Part shown: piece by piece, positions 8,575 through 17,008 of the stretch
How the letters are laid out: each line of letters begins with the position of its first letter
How positions within the stretch are numbered: the stretch's first letter is position 1
Origin: an uncultured bacterium
GTDB lineage: Bacteria > Cyanobacteriota > Vampirovibrionia > Gastranaerophilales > Gastranaerophilaceae
NCBI GenBank assembly: GCA_949284415.1
Contig: CASDVM010000008.1
Coordinates: 1 to 64,000, forward strand
Reading direction: 5' to 3'
DNA: 64,000 bases
Position numbers and translations under genes: made by a program
Notes under the pieces: generated by a model
The model's input: the letters and a program-made list of their open reading frames with translations, nothing else
The model's database searches: none
Told to the model about the DNA's origin: nothing

Positions 8575-8611
8575 GCCCGCATCTTAACTCCTTGGTGCGG
8601 GTGTTCTTTTT
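8575..8611 (+). terminator. Orphan plus-strand terminator-like hairpin
   Basis: GCCCGCA (8575-8581) pairs with TGCGGGT (8596-8602), followed by GTTCTTTTTA. No plus-strand gene ends here; the genes on both sides are on the minus strand. It might end an unannotated small RNA from 8500-8600. Confidence 0.45.
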
Positions 8612-8614
8612 ATG

Positions 8615-8645
8615 TAAAAAAAGAGGCTGAATTTTTCAGCCTCAT
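8615..8645 (-). terminator. Terminator of the 8679-9500 gene
   Basis: On the minus strand GAGGCTGA-AAAAT-TCAGCCTC is followed by a run of T (A7 at 8616-8622 on the plus strand), 34 bases after the gene's stop. Confidence 0.85.
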
Positions 8646-8678
8646 TACACACACTTTCACACTTAAATTTATTAATCT

Positions 8679-9500
8679 TTATTCGCTTTTGGCAGTTCCG
8701 ATTGCTGCTGCTAATGCTGCGCCGCCGCCTACTAATGCAGCTACAAGAGGTTTGTTTTTTAATCCTTTCCACAGCCCTTTAAAGAGATATTTTGACGATA
8801 ACAGAGCTGCACCGCCGAATACCGCACCGCCTGCTGCATTACCTGCAATTTTTTTCGCTTTTTCAGTTCTGCCTACCGGCTGTCCCGTTAATTCCGAAAT
8901 GTTTTCTTCTGCTGTTTTGTTGTCAGCTAATCCGAGAGTTATTGTCTGCAGGAAGCCCTGTGTAAATGAGCCTCTGCCGTATTGTCTTATGTCATCGGTT
9001 ATAGAAACTCCTGTGAGTTGTTTATAAAGCGTTGAAGCTCTGTTTGCGATTTCTTCATCCGTACCGTTGCCGTACATACTTCTGACGCTGTTTTTGAAAT
9101 TAAGATATGCTTCTTTTATTTGTTGTTGTTCATTTCTCATTATTTTTTCGTGAAGATATGAAGCCTGTTTTGCTATTCCTTCCTGCGGTGCATTCAGTTT
9201 TAAATCCGCATCGCGCCATTTTTGCTGCTGTCTTACCTGAGTATCAATCATGAAGTCCTGATATTTTTCGTAGTTTTTATAGTAGTCTTCATAATTGCCG
9301 GATCCAATTCCCATTGGAGGCATTACAGGATACCCTAATCCTGATCCGAATATGCTTCCGTTCATACTCATCATCGGATTAGTATACATTCCCAGAGGTG
9401 AATACATATCCAATCCGGTCAGATCGTTTAATGCTACCTGGTTATTGTATATATTCGGAAACATTCCGTACATATTTGCAGCCATGTTGAAGTCTGCCAT
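8679..9500 (-). CDS. Hypothetical protein with Gly/Ala-rich hydrophobic C-terminus
   Basis: 273 aa, not recognised. Residues 1-70 are rich in Met, Tyr, Asn and Gly (NMYGMFPNIYNN, MGIGSGNYEDYY), residues 75-150 are charged and helical, possibly coiled coil, and the C-terminus holds two Gly/Ala-rich hydrophobic stretches (AAGGAVFGGAALLSSKYL and PLVAALVGGGAALAAAIGT) that could be membrane hairpins. No signal peptide. A strong GGAGG lies 8 bases before the ATG, and a good terminator follows, so it is a real single-gene unit. Probably specific to this lineage. Confidence 0.75.
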   Translation of the reverse strand: MADFNMAANMYGMFPNIYNNQVALNDLTGLDMYSPLGMYTNPMMSMNGSIFGSGLGYPVMPPMGIGSGNYEDYYKNYEKYQDFMIDTQVRQQQKWRDADLKLNAPQEGIAKQASYLHEKIMRNEQQQIKEAYLNFKNSVRSMYGNGTDEEIANRASTLYKQLTGVSITDDIRQYGRGSFTQGFLQTITLGLADNKTAEENISELTGQPVGRTEKAKKIAGNAAGGAVFGGAALLSSKYLFKGLWKGLKNKPLVAALVGGGAALAAAIGTAKSE

Positions 9501-9664
9501 AACCTAACCTCCAAATTGATTTTTTAACCTACCTTACTTATATAAAAAATTTTGATTATTAAAAATTGCTTTTTTATGTTATTTCATGTTACAATTTCGT
9601 AACAATAGAGTATTGATTAACTTTACAGATGTGTGTAAAATGGCTGTATAATGAGGTATAGCAG

Positions 9665-10783
9665 GTGAAAAAGTTTTTTTCGGCATTGTTTACGATATTG
9701 ATAATTGCAGGTATAGGTGCTCTTGTATATTTGCACCCTTCCTTTTTCAACCGCCAGCTGGATAAGGTGCGCTCCGTCTATTACGTGCATAAAGGCGACA
9801 AGGCTTTAAAGAAAATGAAGCTTCAAAAAGCAATCAATTACTATACACGTGCAGTTGAACTTTTTCCGGGGCATTACGGCGCCTGGTATAATCTCGGAAA
9901 TCTTTATGTTTTATACGAGGATTATTATTCCGCAGTTGATGCTTATGAAAAAGCTTTTGAATACAACCCGAAAATGATAATTGCGAGAATGAATTACGGG
10001 ATTGTTTCTGCCGAAAAACTCGGAGATTTTGACGGCGCAATTGATCAGTATAATGAAATTCTAAAAACCAAAAGACATCTTTTGTCGATACCTTTTGTTT
10101 ACAGCAACAGGAAAAGCTATAAAGTTAATAAAGGACTTGCTTATTACAACAAAGGGGTCGCTTACAAGCAAAAATCAATCTATCTTGAAGATGAATGGGA
10201 ATTCAGGCACAGATATTTATTAGAGGCAATGAAAGCTTATAAAGAAGCATGCAAAATTTTGAAAAAAGATTACGATGCGCGTTACAATCTCGCTTTGACA
10301 TATCATCTTTTGGGCGACTACCGAGAAGCAGGTCTTACTTACTGCAAGGCAATTGAACTTAATCCTATGAATTACGAAGCACATTATAACCTGGCAATTC
10401 TTTTAAGACATTTGAAATATTATAAAGAATCTCTTGATGAATTAGAAAAGGCTACTACTTTGATAACTGACTCGGGCGGTTATAATACGGCCTCAAGACA
10501 GCGTTACGTATTTGATGTTATGAATGATGTTACAAGGACAATTCTCGCTAACACTGATAATGATTTAATAGAAAAAATATCTGATGGTGAAAAAACTTCA
10601 GACATGCCGACTGTTACTTATGTGAACGGCAAGTTAGTTTTAACTGAAGATCTTGATAATGCAATTATTAAAAATTTGAAAATTTGTTCTGCAAAAAAGA
10701 TTTTTGAAGAAGATTTTGATGATGAAGATTACTCTGAATTTGATGATATCCGCTACAATGTGCATGTACCGGGTGTTGAGTAA
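9665..10783 (+). CDS. Membrane-anchored TPR protein
   Basis: 372 aa starting at GTG (9665) with GAGG nine bases upstream. MKKFFSALFTILIIAGIGALVYL is an uncleaved-looking N-terminal anchor. At least four TPRs follow, for example AINYYTRAVELFPGHYGAWYNL-type and AGLTYCKAIELNPMNYEAHY units, then an acidic tail (FEEDFDDEDYSEFDD). It likely faces the periplasm as an adaptor. It stands alone between divergent and convergent neighbours; no partner can be named. Confidence 0.8.
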   Translation: MKKFFSALFTILIIAGIGALVYLHPSFFNRQLDKVRSVYYVHKGDKALKKMKLQKAINYYTRAVELFPGHYGAWYNLGNLYVLYEDYYSAVDAYEKAFEYNPKMIIARMNYGIVSAEKLGDFDGAIDQYNEILKTKRHLLSIPFVYSNRKSYKVNKGLAYYNKGVAYKQKSIYLEDEWEFRHRYLLEAMKAYKEACKILKKDYDARYNLALTYHLLGDYREAGLTYCKAIELNPMNYEAHYNLAILLRHLKYYKESLDELEKATTLITDSGGYNTASRQRYVFDVMNDVTRTILANTDNDLIEKISDGEKTSDMPTVTYVNGKLVLTEDLDNAIIKNLKICSAKKIFEEDFDDEDYSEFDDIRYNVHVPGVE

Positions 10784-10784
10784 T

Positions 10785-12158
10785 TTATATTTGATAATTC
10801 ATGTACGGGAATATATTATAAAATCTTATTAATAAAGATATCGCACCTGAACTCAGAATCAGAAATACTGATATAAATATCAGCTTTTCCGAATATATTT
10901 TAAAATGCCGCAGGCTTTTCGGGGGAGGGGCAGTTATAAGCGTAAACAGCGGAAAGAGTAAAAGTGTGTAATATTTCCCGTTCAGACCTTGGATAATATT
11001 TCCTCCGACTTTAGTCCAGGCCAGATACAAGTATGTTGTGATGATTATGTAAGAAAATATTGTTGTTAAAAGTATTAAATATTTCTGTCCTCTTTGCAGA
11101 ATAAAATTTTTTGAGCCGCCGTAAATAAATGAAAGCCATATTAATATAGGGTAAATCATATATGTAATATTATCAAGCCTTGTGTCCTGCCAGCCGAGAA
11201 CTCCAACTGACGTTATATACAGTCTGAATATTTTAACTGTTGTTGAAATAACCAGAATTATGATGTACTTAAGCGGGTTATGTATTATGAAATCAATTTG
11301 TTTATACATATCAGCATCAGGATTAAGAGGTACATAAAGTCCTGATATTAAATAACTCCATAACAGGCAGAGGGCAAGCGGTACAAATATTGTTAATCCA
11401 ACCTTTGCGAGGTATTTGCCGCCGAATTTTTCTTTTGGTATCAAAAATACAAGAGGGAATAAATAAAAATTGTGTTTTGTAAGGCAGGTAACTATTAGTA
11501 ATGCACAAAGTAAAATATAATTTTTTAAGGATAATTTTTCTTTTTCAAAAGTATATTGCAGGATTTTTGCAAAGAAAAATATCCCTGCTCCTATAAGTGC
11601 GGCATCTGTCGAACATGAAGCTGCAAGTGAAATGTTCATAGGGCATAAAAGGAGCAAAAATACCGTAAGTTTTAAGTAAGGGGTGCTTTTTATCGCGTAA
11701 TAGCCGAGAGCACAATATAATATAAGATTAAAAATTCTTGCCAAATAAAGCATTAACAGCGGGTTTGCATTAATAATTTTCCCGAAAATAATTCCTGCTG
11801 TTTGAGCCGTATAAGGTAATGGAGAATATAATGCTGTATTAGGGTATGTTGTAAATATTTTTTTATTATTTTTTATAGAAAAACTTTTTTTTATTTCATT
11901 AAAAGATGTCCTGCTTGTAATATCTTTTTCAAGATAATTGTATTTCTCTATAAGTTCACTTAATGATTGCGGTAGAATACTGCCTACAGCCTGTTCTTTT
12001 TTTACACTTATAAATTGCCCCTCGCTGATCGCATAACTTCTTAAAAAATGATTTCCTTCGTCTACGGATTGAAAAGGTGGAGTAATTAAAGCGTATATTA
12101 TTCCAAAAAACAGTGTAAATATGAGAAATAATTTTTCAGCACTAACCCTTAACTGCAC
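10785..12158 (-). CDS. DUF2142 family multi-pass membrane protein
   Basis: 457 aa, about ten to twelve membrane segments. The N-terminus LITPPFQSVDEGNHFLRSYAISEGQF is the mark of DUF2142, a GT-C-like family often found with surface polysaccharide genes and suspected to transfer sugars from lipid carriers; the acidic DE pair after the first membrane span would be catalytic in that view. GTG start at 12158, overlapping the end of the upstream permease gene by 17 bases. The link with sugar ABC permeases may be only transcriptional. It ends two bases after the convergent TPR gene. Confidence 0.75.
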   Translation of the reverse strand: MQLRVSAEKLFLIFTLFFGIIYALITPPFQSVDEGNHFLRSYAISEGQFISVKKEQAVGSILPQSLSELIEKYNYLEKDITSRTSFNEIKKSFSIKNNKKIFTTYPNTALYSPLPYTAQTAGIIFGKIINANPLLMLYLARIFNLILYCALGYYAIKSTPYLKLTVFLLLLCPMNISLAASCSTDAALIGAGIFFFAKILQYTFEKEKLSLKNYILLCALLIVTCLTKHNFYLFPLVFLIPKEKFGGKYLAKVGLTIFVPLALCLLWSYLISGLYVPLNPDADMYKQIDFIIHNPLKYIIILVISTTVKIFRLYITSVGVLGWQDTRLDNITYMIYPILIWLSFIYGGSKNFILQRGQKYLILLTTIFSYIIITTYLYLAWTKVGGNIIQGLNGKYYTLLLFPLFTLITAPPPKSLRHFKIYSEKLIFISVFLILSSGAISLLIRFYNIFPYMNYQI

Positions 12159-12996
12159 CCTCGTTTTCTCCTGATATAAAGTATCTTTGCATACATAAGA
12201 AAAATATTAAAATCGGTATGGTAGAAAGAATTGAACCTGCCGCGATAAAACGCCAGTTAGAGCTGAACATTCCCTGCAAATTATTGACTCCTACAGGAAG
12301 CGTATACATAGATTCTTTTGTTAAGACAATACTGGGCCACAAAAATTCTCCCCATGAGCCTATGAATGTAAATATTGCAAGTACTGCAAGAGAAGGTTTT
12401 ACCATTGGTAAAAGAACTTTTCGGAATACCTGCCATACATTGCACCCGTCAACAATTGCGGCTTCTTCCATTTCTTTAGGCACCCCTAAAAATGCCTGAC
12501 GCATCAGAAATATTCCGAATGCATTTACTGCAAACGGCATTATAAGCCCTATAAAACCTGCGACATTATTTACGCTGTCTACCAGATGCAATTTTAAAGT
12601 TATAAGGTATACAGGAAGCATTATTGCCTGAAAAGGTATCATAATGGTTGCAAGAACCGCAAAAAATGTTATTTTTTTACCTCTAAATTCCATTCTGGCG
12701 AGCGGATATCCTGCCATAGCTGAAAGAATTAAATTTAAAATGACCGTGCCTCCCGCAACAATCATACTGTTTATAAAGTATCCAATAAAATCGACTTTAT
12801 CCCAGACTCCTTTATAATTAGCCCATGTAAAGTCTGTTGGAATAATCTGCGGAGGGTATGCAAAAATATTTTCACTGCTGCCTTTTAAAGACGTTGAAAT
12901 CAGCCATATAAAAGGAAATATTGAAAGCAGTGATACCGTAATTAATATTAAATGTGTATATAAATTTTTAAACTTTACCCTTTTCAACTTTTTCAA
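12142..12996 (-). CDS. Carbohydrate ABC transporter permease, MalG type
   Basis: 284 aa inner-membrane permease with six predicted spans. The EAA loop that docks to the ATPase is EEAAIVDGCNVWQVFRKVLLPMVKP near residues 190-215; LIWLISTSLKG near the N-terminus is usual for MalG/UgpE-like proteins. It lies 8 bases after the partner permease. No solute-binding protein or ATPase gene lies nearby, so the full importer must be completed from elsewhere. Substrate is probably a sugar or polyol by family; cannot be refined. Confidence 0.9.
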   Translation of the reverse strand: MKKLKRVKFKNLYTHLILITVSLLSIFPFIWLISTSLKGSSENIFAYPPQIIPTDFTWANYKGVWDKVDFIGYFINSMIVAGGTVILNLILSAMAGYPLARMEFRGKKITFFAVLATIMIPFQAIMLPVYLITLKLHLVDSVNNVAGFIGLIMPFAVNAFGIFLMRQAFLGVPKEMEEAAIVDGCNVWQVFRKVLLPMVKPSLAVLAIFTFIGSWGEFLWPSIVLTKESMYTLPVGVNNLQGMFSSNWRFIAAGSILSTIPILIFFLCMQRYFISGENEGAVKG

Positions 12997-13004
12997 CCTC
13001 TTAA

Positions 13005-13877
13005 CTATATTTGATATTTATTCCTTTCAAAGAATAAAATGTTTATCAAAGAAAACAGCATGACAATAACGAGCAGTACAACAGCCATAGCTGACGCAAA
13101 GCCTAAGTCCAGATTTTCAAATGCTCTTTCATATATATAATACACAATTGTTTTGCTGGAATTTAAAGGACCGCCCTTTGTCATTACATAAATTTCAGCA
13201 AAAACTTTCATCGCGGATATTGCACTGATTGTTGTAACGAGTGCAATTGTAGGCATTATGTGCGGGATTGTAACGGTTAAGTGTTTTGTTAAAAAATCGG
13301 CTCCGTCAATATCACAGGCTTCATAAAGCTCTTTGGGAACGCTCATTAAAGAAGCCAGATAAATTATCATGTAATATCCAATGCCTTTCCAGATTGTAAC
13401 GATAATAACAGAATACAGTGCAAAATTAGGATCCGTAAGCCAGCCTGCAGGTGCTAATCCGAGCTTTGTAACAATGTAATTTAAAATTCCCTGATCAGCA
13501 TAAAGCCATTTGAATGCAATTGCGGCTACAACTATTGATACAATTACAGGGAGATATATTAAAATTTTGTATAAAGTTACGCCTTTAATCTGCCGGTTTA
13601 TAAGTATTGCAAGAAACAACGGCAGTATGGCAAGTACAGGCACTGCCACAATAAGATATACAAATGTGTTCCACATTACTTTATAAAAAACGGGACTATG
13701 AAACAGGTTAATATAATTTTGCAGCCCTATTATTTCCGGTTTGTAAATATTATGAGAGTAATCAAAAAAACTCAGCAGAAATGTTTGAAAAAACGGTATA
13801 AAAAAGAATATAACCAGTACAATTGCTGCAGGCAGGATAAACAAATAAGGCGCATATTTCCCATAATATTTAAACAT
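13005..13877 (-). CDS. Carbohydrate ABC transporter permease, MalF type
   Basis: 290 aa, six predicted spans. The N-terminus YAPYLFILPAAIVLVIFFFIPF and the EAA loop ELYEACDIDGADFLTKHLTVTIPHIMP are those of the MalF/UgpA group. It forms a heterodimer with the MalG-type product of the next gene in such systems. First gene of the permease-permease-DUF2142 unit. No binding protein precedes it; the gene upstream is a universal stress protein on the same strand, 40 bases away. Confidence 0.9.
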   Translation of the reverse strand: MFKYYGKYAPYLFILPAAIVLVIFFFIPFFQTFLLSFFDYSHNIYKPEIIGLQNYINLFHSPVFYKVMWNTFVYLIVAVPVLAILPLFLAILINRQIKGVTLYKILIYLPVIVSIVVAAIAFKWLYADQGILNYIVTKLGLAPAGWLTDPNFALYSVIIVTIWKGIGYYMIIYLASLMSVPKELYEACDIDGADFLTKHLTVTIPHIMPTIALVTTISAISAMKVFAEIYVMTKGGPLNSSKTIVYYIYERAFENLDLGFASAMAVVLLVIVMLFSLINILFFERNKYQI

Positions 13878-13917
13878 AGGATAATTATGCCATTATTTTA
13901 ATTTTCGGTCAAATATA

Positions 13918-14781
13918 TTAACTTTTGCATCTTGCAAGCCATATATCGGAAGTTACATTTTCAAGTACGCGCTTGCTGACCGAGCCAGTTAAAAATCTGT
14001 CAAGTTTCGATTTATTTTTGTAGCCCATAACTATCATATCTATATCATGAGATCCGGCATAATCAATAATCTTTTGTGCAGGTATTCCAGATAATATGGA
14101 TGTTTCATTTACTGAAATTCCGTAATTTGAAAGAAGTCTTTTGATATCTTCAATTGCTTTAGATGCATAAATTTGCTGCTGCTTTTGAATTTCAAGAAGC
14201 CAGTTTGTATCAAGTGTCCCGTCTAAAAATAAAAAATTCGGATCTTCATTTACCATACAGATGTGTATTTCTTTATCTTCAAGTTTCATATCGGGTATAA
14301 TTTTATTTAGTATTTCAAGCGAACACATTGTGCCGTCTGTAGTAAGCAGTAATTTTTCAGCTTTGTTTTCTTCTTTTGCTATATAATCTGATATTTCACT
14401 GCTGTTTATAATTGCCTGTGAAACGGAGCCCAGCCATTTTTGCAGTCCCTTTTTGCCGTGTGAACCCATAAGTATTAAATCATAATCTTTTTTATTCGCC
14501 TGTTCAAGTATTCCTTCAATGGCTGTTCCGCAGTTTTTTATACATTCGTCCGTATTCAGTCCCAGATTTTCTATTTCTTCTTTTGTGTACTCAAGAATTG
14601 TTTCAGCCATATTTGAACATGAATATGTAAAATTTTTGTCTTCTATATTTATTTCAGACGGCAGAAAACTCCAGTCAATTACGCAGATTGTGTCCACAAA
14701 AGCATTTTTTACCCAGCGGGATATGTTTTTTAAGGCGTTAAAACTTATTTTGGAACCGTCTGTGCAGAATAATATTCTCAT
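13918..14781 (-). CDS. Tandem-domain universal stress protein
   Basis: 287 aa made of two UspA domains, about residues 1-135 and 142-287. Both end with the phosphate-binding stretch of ATP-binding Usp proteins: MGSHGKKGLQKWLGSVS in the first and MGYKNKSKLDRFLTGSVSKRVL in the second, the latter with Asn where Gly is usual. Cytoplasmic nucleotide-binding protein of stress response; exact role not predictable. It may be transcribed together with the downstream permeases. ATG preceded by AAGGAGAC. Confidence 0.88.
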   Translation of the reverse strand: MRILFCTDGSKISFNALKNISRWVKNAFVDTICVIDWSFLPSEINIEDKNFTYSCSNMAETILEYTKEEIENLGLNTDECIKNCGTAIEGILEQANKKDYDLILMGSHGKKGLQKWLGSVSQAIINSSEISDYIAKEENKAEKLLLTTDGTMCSLEILNKIIPDMKLEDKEIHICMVNEDPNFLFLDGTLDTNWLLEIQKQQQIYASKAIEDIKRLLSNYGISVNETSILSGIPAQKIIDYAGSHDIDMIVMGYKNKSKLDRFLTGSVSKRVLENVTSDIWLARCKS

Positions 14782-14946
14782 AAAATTGTCTCCTTATATT
14801 TATTTTTTGAAATAACCTATTTACTTACCTGCTTATTCACTTTAAATATAATTTATGTTAAGGAAAATTACATTGTCTGGTATTCTATATTTTTTTTTGT
14901 TATTATGTTTGCAGGGAAATGTTTTTTATAGGAATATGTTATAGTC

Positions 14947-15564
14947 ATGACAGCTAATCAGAATGTTCGGCAAAACGTAAATTTAAGAGATTACAAAGAT
15001 TTAATAGAGACTATTGCCAAGGTTGAGTATCAAAAATTTTCAACATCTCATTTAATAGAGCTTCCTGAACTTATAAATATAGGCAATCATACATTATATA
15101 TTTTGTTTAAAAATCATTCTCCAGAAGATTTTAACAGCACTTATCTTTCTACTGCAATAAAATGGGCTATAAGAAACGAGGTTAGAAGACGCTATAAGTG
15201 GTATTCTCTAAAAAATAAAAAACAGCAGATTGACGAAGAAAATGAAAATTTAAGAGAAGAAGTTTATAAGACTATTCTCTCTATCGATGAGATGCAGGAT
15301 GCTGAGGTCCCTGTGCAGATTAAAGCGGAAGACAAAACTCCCGAGGAATGTATAGAACTTTCCGAACTAAAAGCAGAAATTATTGAATCAATGAAAAAAC
15401 TTCCGCAAAGAGAAAGAGAATTAATTGAATATAAATTCTTTAAGGAGAAAAAACTGCGAGAAATCGCAGAAGAATTCAATATTTCCCAATCGAGGATTTC
15501 ACGTATTATTCAATCAGGGTTAGATAAGATAAAAAGAGATTTAAAAAGACAGGGGATTATTTAG
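14947..15564 (+). CDS. Sigma-70 family RNA polymerase sigma factor
   Basis: 205 aa alternative sigma factor. Residues about 55-85 (FNSTYLSTAIKWAIRNEVRRRYKW) fit region 2, which binds core polymerase and the -10 element; residues 150-200 (LPQRERELIEYKFFKEKKLREIAEEFNISQSRISRIIQSGLDKIKRDL) are a clear region 4 HTH. Length and spacing fit a group 3 (FliA/SigB-like) or a shortened factor without region 1. The TAG stop overlaps the GTG start of gcvPB by one base, a sign of translational coupling with a metabolic gene. No anti-sigma gene is adjacent. Confidence 0.85.
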   Translation: MTANQNVRQNVNLRDYKDLIETIAKVEYQKFSTSHLIELPELINIGNHTLYILFKNHSPEDFNSTYLSTAIKWAIRNEVRRRYKWYSLKNKKQQIDEENENLREEVYKTILSIDEMQDAEVPVQIKAEDKTPEECIELSELKAEIIESMKKLPQRERELIEYKFFKEKKLREIAEEFNISQSRISRIIQSGLDKIKRDLKRQGII

Positions 15565-16988
15565 TGAAAACAATTTTTGAAAAAAACAGCGGAATTTCAG
15601 GAATAACTTTGACAGATGAAAAGGAAAACTTGAATTTCCTTGATCAAAATTTATTACGAAAATCTGAAATCGGTCTGCCTCAGGTAAGCGAGCTTGAAGC
15701 TCTTCGCCATTATAAAGAGCTTTCTGATCGAAATTTTTGTATTGAAAAGGGCTTTTATCCGCTGGGTTCATGTACTATGAAATATAATCCTAAAGTTAAT
15801 GAACTTCTGGCTTCTCTTGAAGATTTTGTTAATCTTCATCCGCTGTCTGATGATGAGGATTGTCAGGGGGCTCTGGAATTGATGTATAAGCTGCAGGAAG
15901 CTTTGAAAAAAATAACGGGTATGGATGCAGTTACATTGCAGCCGGCTGCGGGTGCTCATGGTGAATTAACAGGCATGATGGTTATAAAGAAGTATTTTGA
16001 AGTCAGAGGCGAAAAACGTAAAAAAGTTATAATTCCAGATTCTGCTCATGGTACAAATCCTGCGAGTGCACATCTTTGCGGATTTGACATTGTTCCTGTT
16101 AAGTCAAATGACAAAGGCCAGGTTGATATTGAAGAATTAAAAAAACTTCTTGATTCTGATGTGGCGGCTATTATGATGACTAACCCTAATACTCTGGGAA
16201 TTTTTGAAGAAAATGTTCTTGAAATATCAAAGTTAATGCATGAAAACGGTTCGCTTCTTTATTATGACGGGGCAAATTTTAACGCTGTTATGGGATATAC
16301 AAATCCAAAGTTAATGGGTTTTGATGTTGTGCATTTGAATTTGCATAAAACGTTTTCAACTCCTCACGGCGGCGGAGGTCCCGGTGCCGGTCCTGTATGT
16401 GTCGTAGAAAATTTGAAAGAGTTTTTGCCTGCGCCTGTTATTGACTATGACGGTGAAAAATATTTCAAAAATTACAATATAAAGCATTCTATCGGCAGTG
16501 TCAAAGGTTTTTACGGTAATTTCGGCGTGCTTATTAAAGCTTATGCCTATATTCTTATGATGGGGGATAATCTTAAAGAGGCAAGCGAAAATGCGGTTTT
16601 GAATGCAAATTACCTAAAAGAAAAATTAAAGGGTGTATATTTACTTCCTTATGATGAACCATGTATGCATGAATTTGTGCTGTCAGGTGAAAAGCAAAAA
16701 CATGAAAACGGCGTTTCCACATTGAATATTGCCAAAGCTCTTATGGATGAAAATACTCATCCTCCTACCGTTTATTTCCCGTTAATAGTGCATGAGGCAA
16801 TAATGATAGAACCGACAGAATCTGAAACCAAAGAAGTTCTGGATAATTTTGTTGATGTTATGCTGAAAATTGCGCAGGAAGCAAAAAATAATCCTGAAAA
16901 ATTAATTTCGGCTCCTCATACAACACCCGTTAAGCGTCTGGATGAAACACTTGCTGCGCGTCATCCCGATTTAAAGTTTGCACAATAA
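15564..16988 (+). CDS. gcvPB: Glycine dehydrogenase (decarboxylating) subunit 2
   Basis: PLP-dependent P-protein beta subunit of the glycine cleavage system, which decarboxylates glycine and passes the aminomethyl group to GcvH. 474 aa, normal for the split form. GFYPLGSCTMKYNPK near the N-terminus and LNLHKTFSTPHGGGGPGAGPV with the PLP-binding Lys (about residue 262) identify it. GTG start overlapping the sigma factor stop. The partner subunit gcvPA and gcvT/gcvH are not in the window. Confidence 0.95.
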   Translation: MKTIFEKNSGISGITLTDEKENLNFLDQNLLRKSEIGLPQVSELEALRHYKELSDRNFCIEKGFYPLGSCTMKYNPKVNELLASLEDFVNLHPLSDDEDCQGALELMYKLQEALKKITGMDAVTLQPAAGAHGELTGMMVIKKYFEVRGEKRKKVIIPDSAHGTNPASAHLCGFDIVPVKSNDKGQVDIEELKKLLDSDVAAIMMTNPNTLGIFEENVLEISKLMHENGSLLYYDGANFNAVMGYTNPKLMGFDVVHLNLHKTFSTPHGGGGPGAGPVCVVENLKEFLPAPVIDYDGEKYFKNYNIKHSIGSVKGFYGNFGVLIKAYAYILMMGDNLKEASENAVLNANYLKEKLKGVYLLPYDEPCMHEFVLSGEKQKHENGVSTLNIAKALMDENTHPPTVYFPLIVHEAIMIEPTESETKEVLDNFVDVMLKIAQEAKNNPEKLISAPHTTPVKRLDETLAARHPDLKFAQ

Positions 16989-17008
16989 AGAAAAAGAGAT
17001 GATTAATA

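Noticed and set aside
9588-9606. GTTACAATTTCGTAACAAT as a second HLR1 site
   Set aside because: Half-sites are three bases apart instead of two, and one half deviates from TTACA; too weak in AT-rich sequence.
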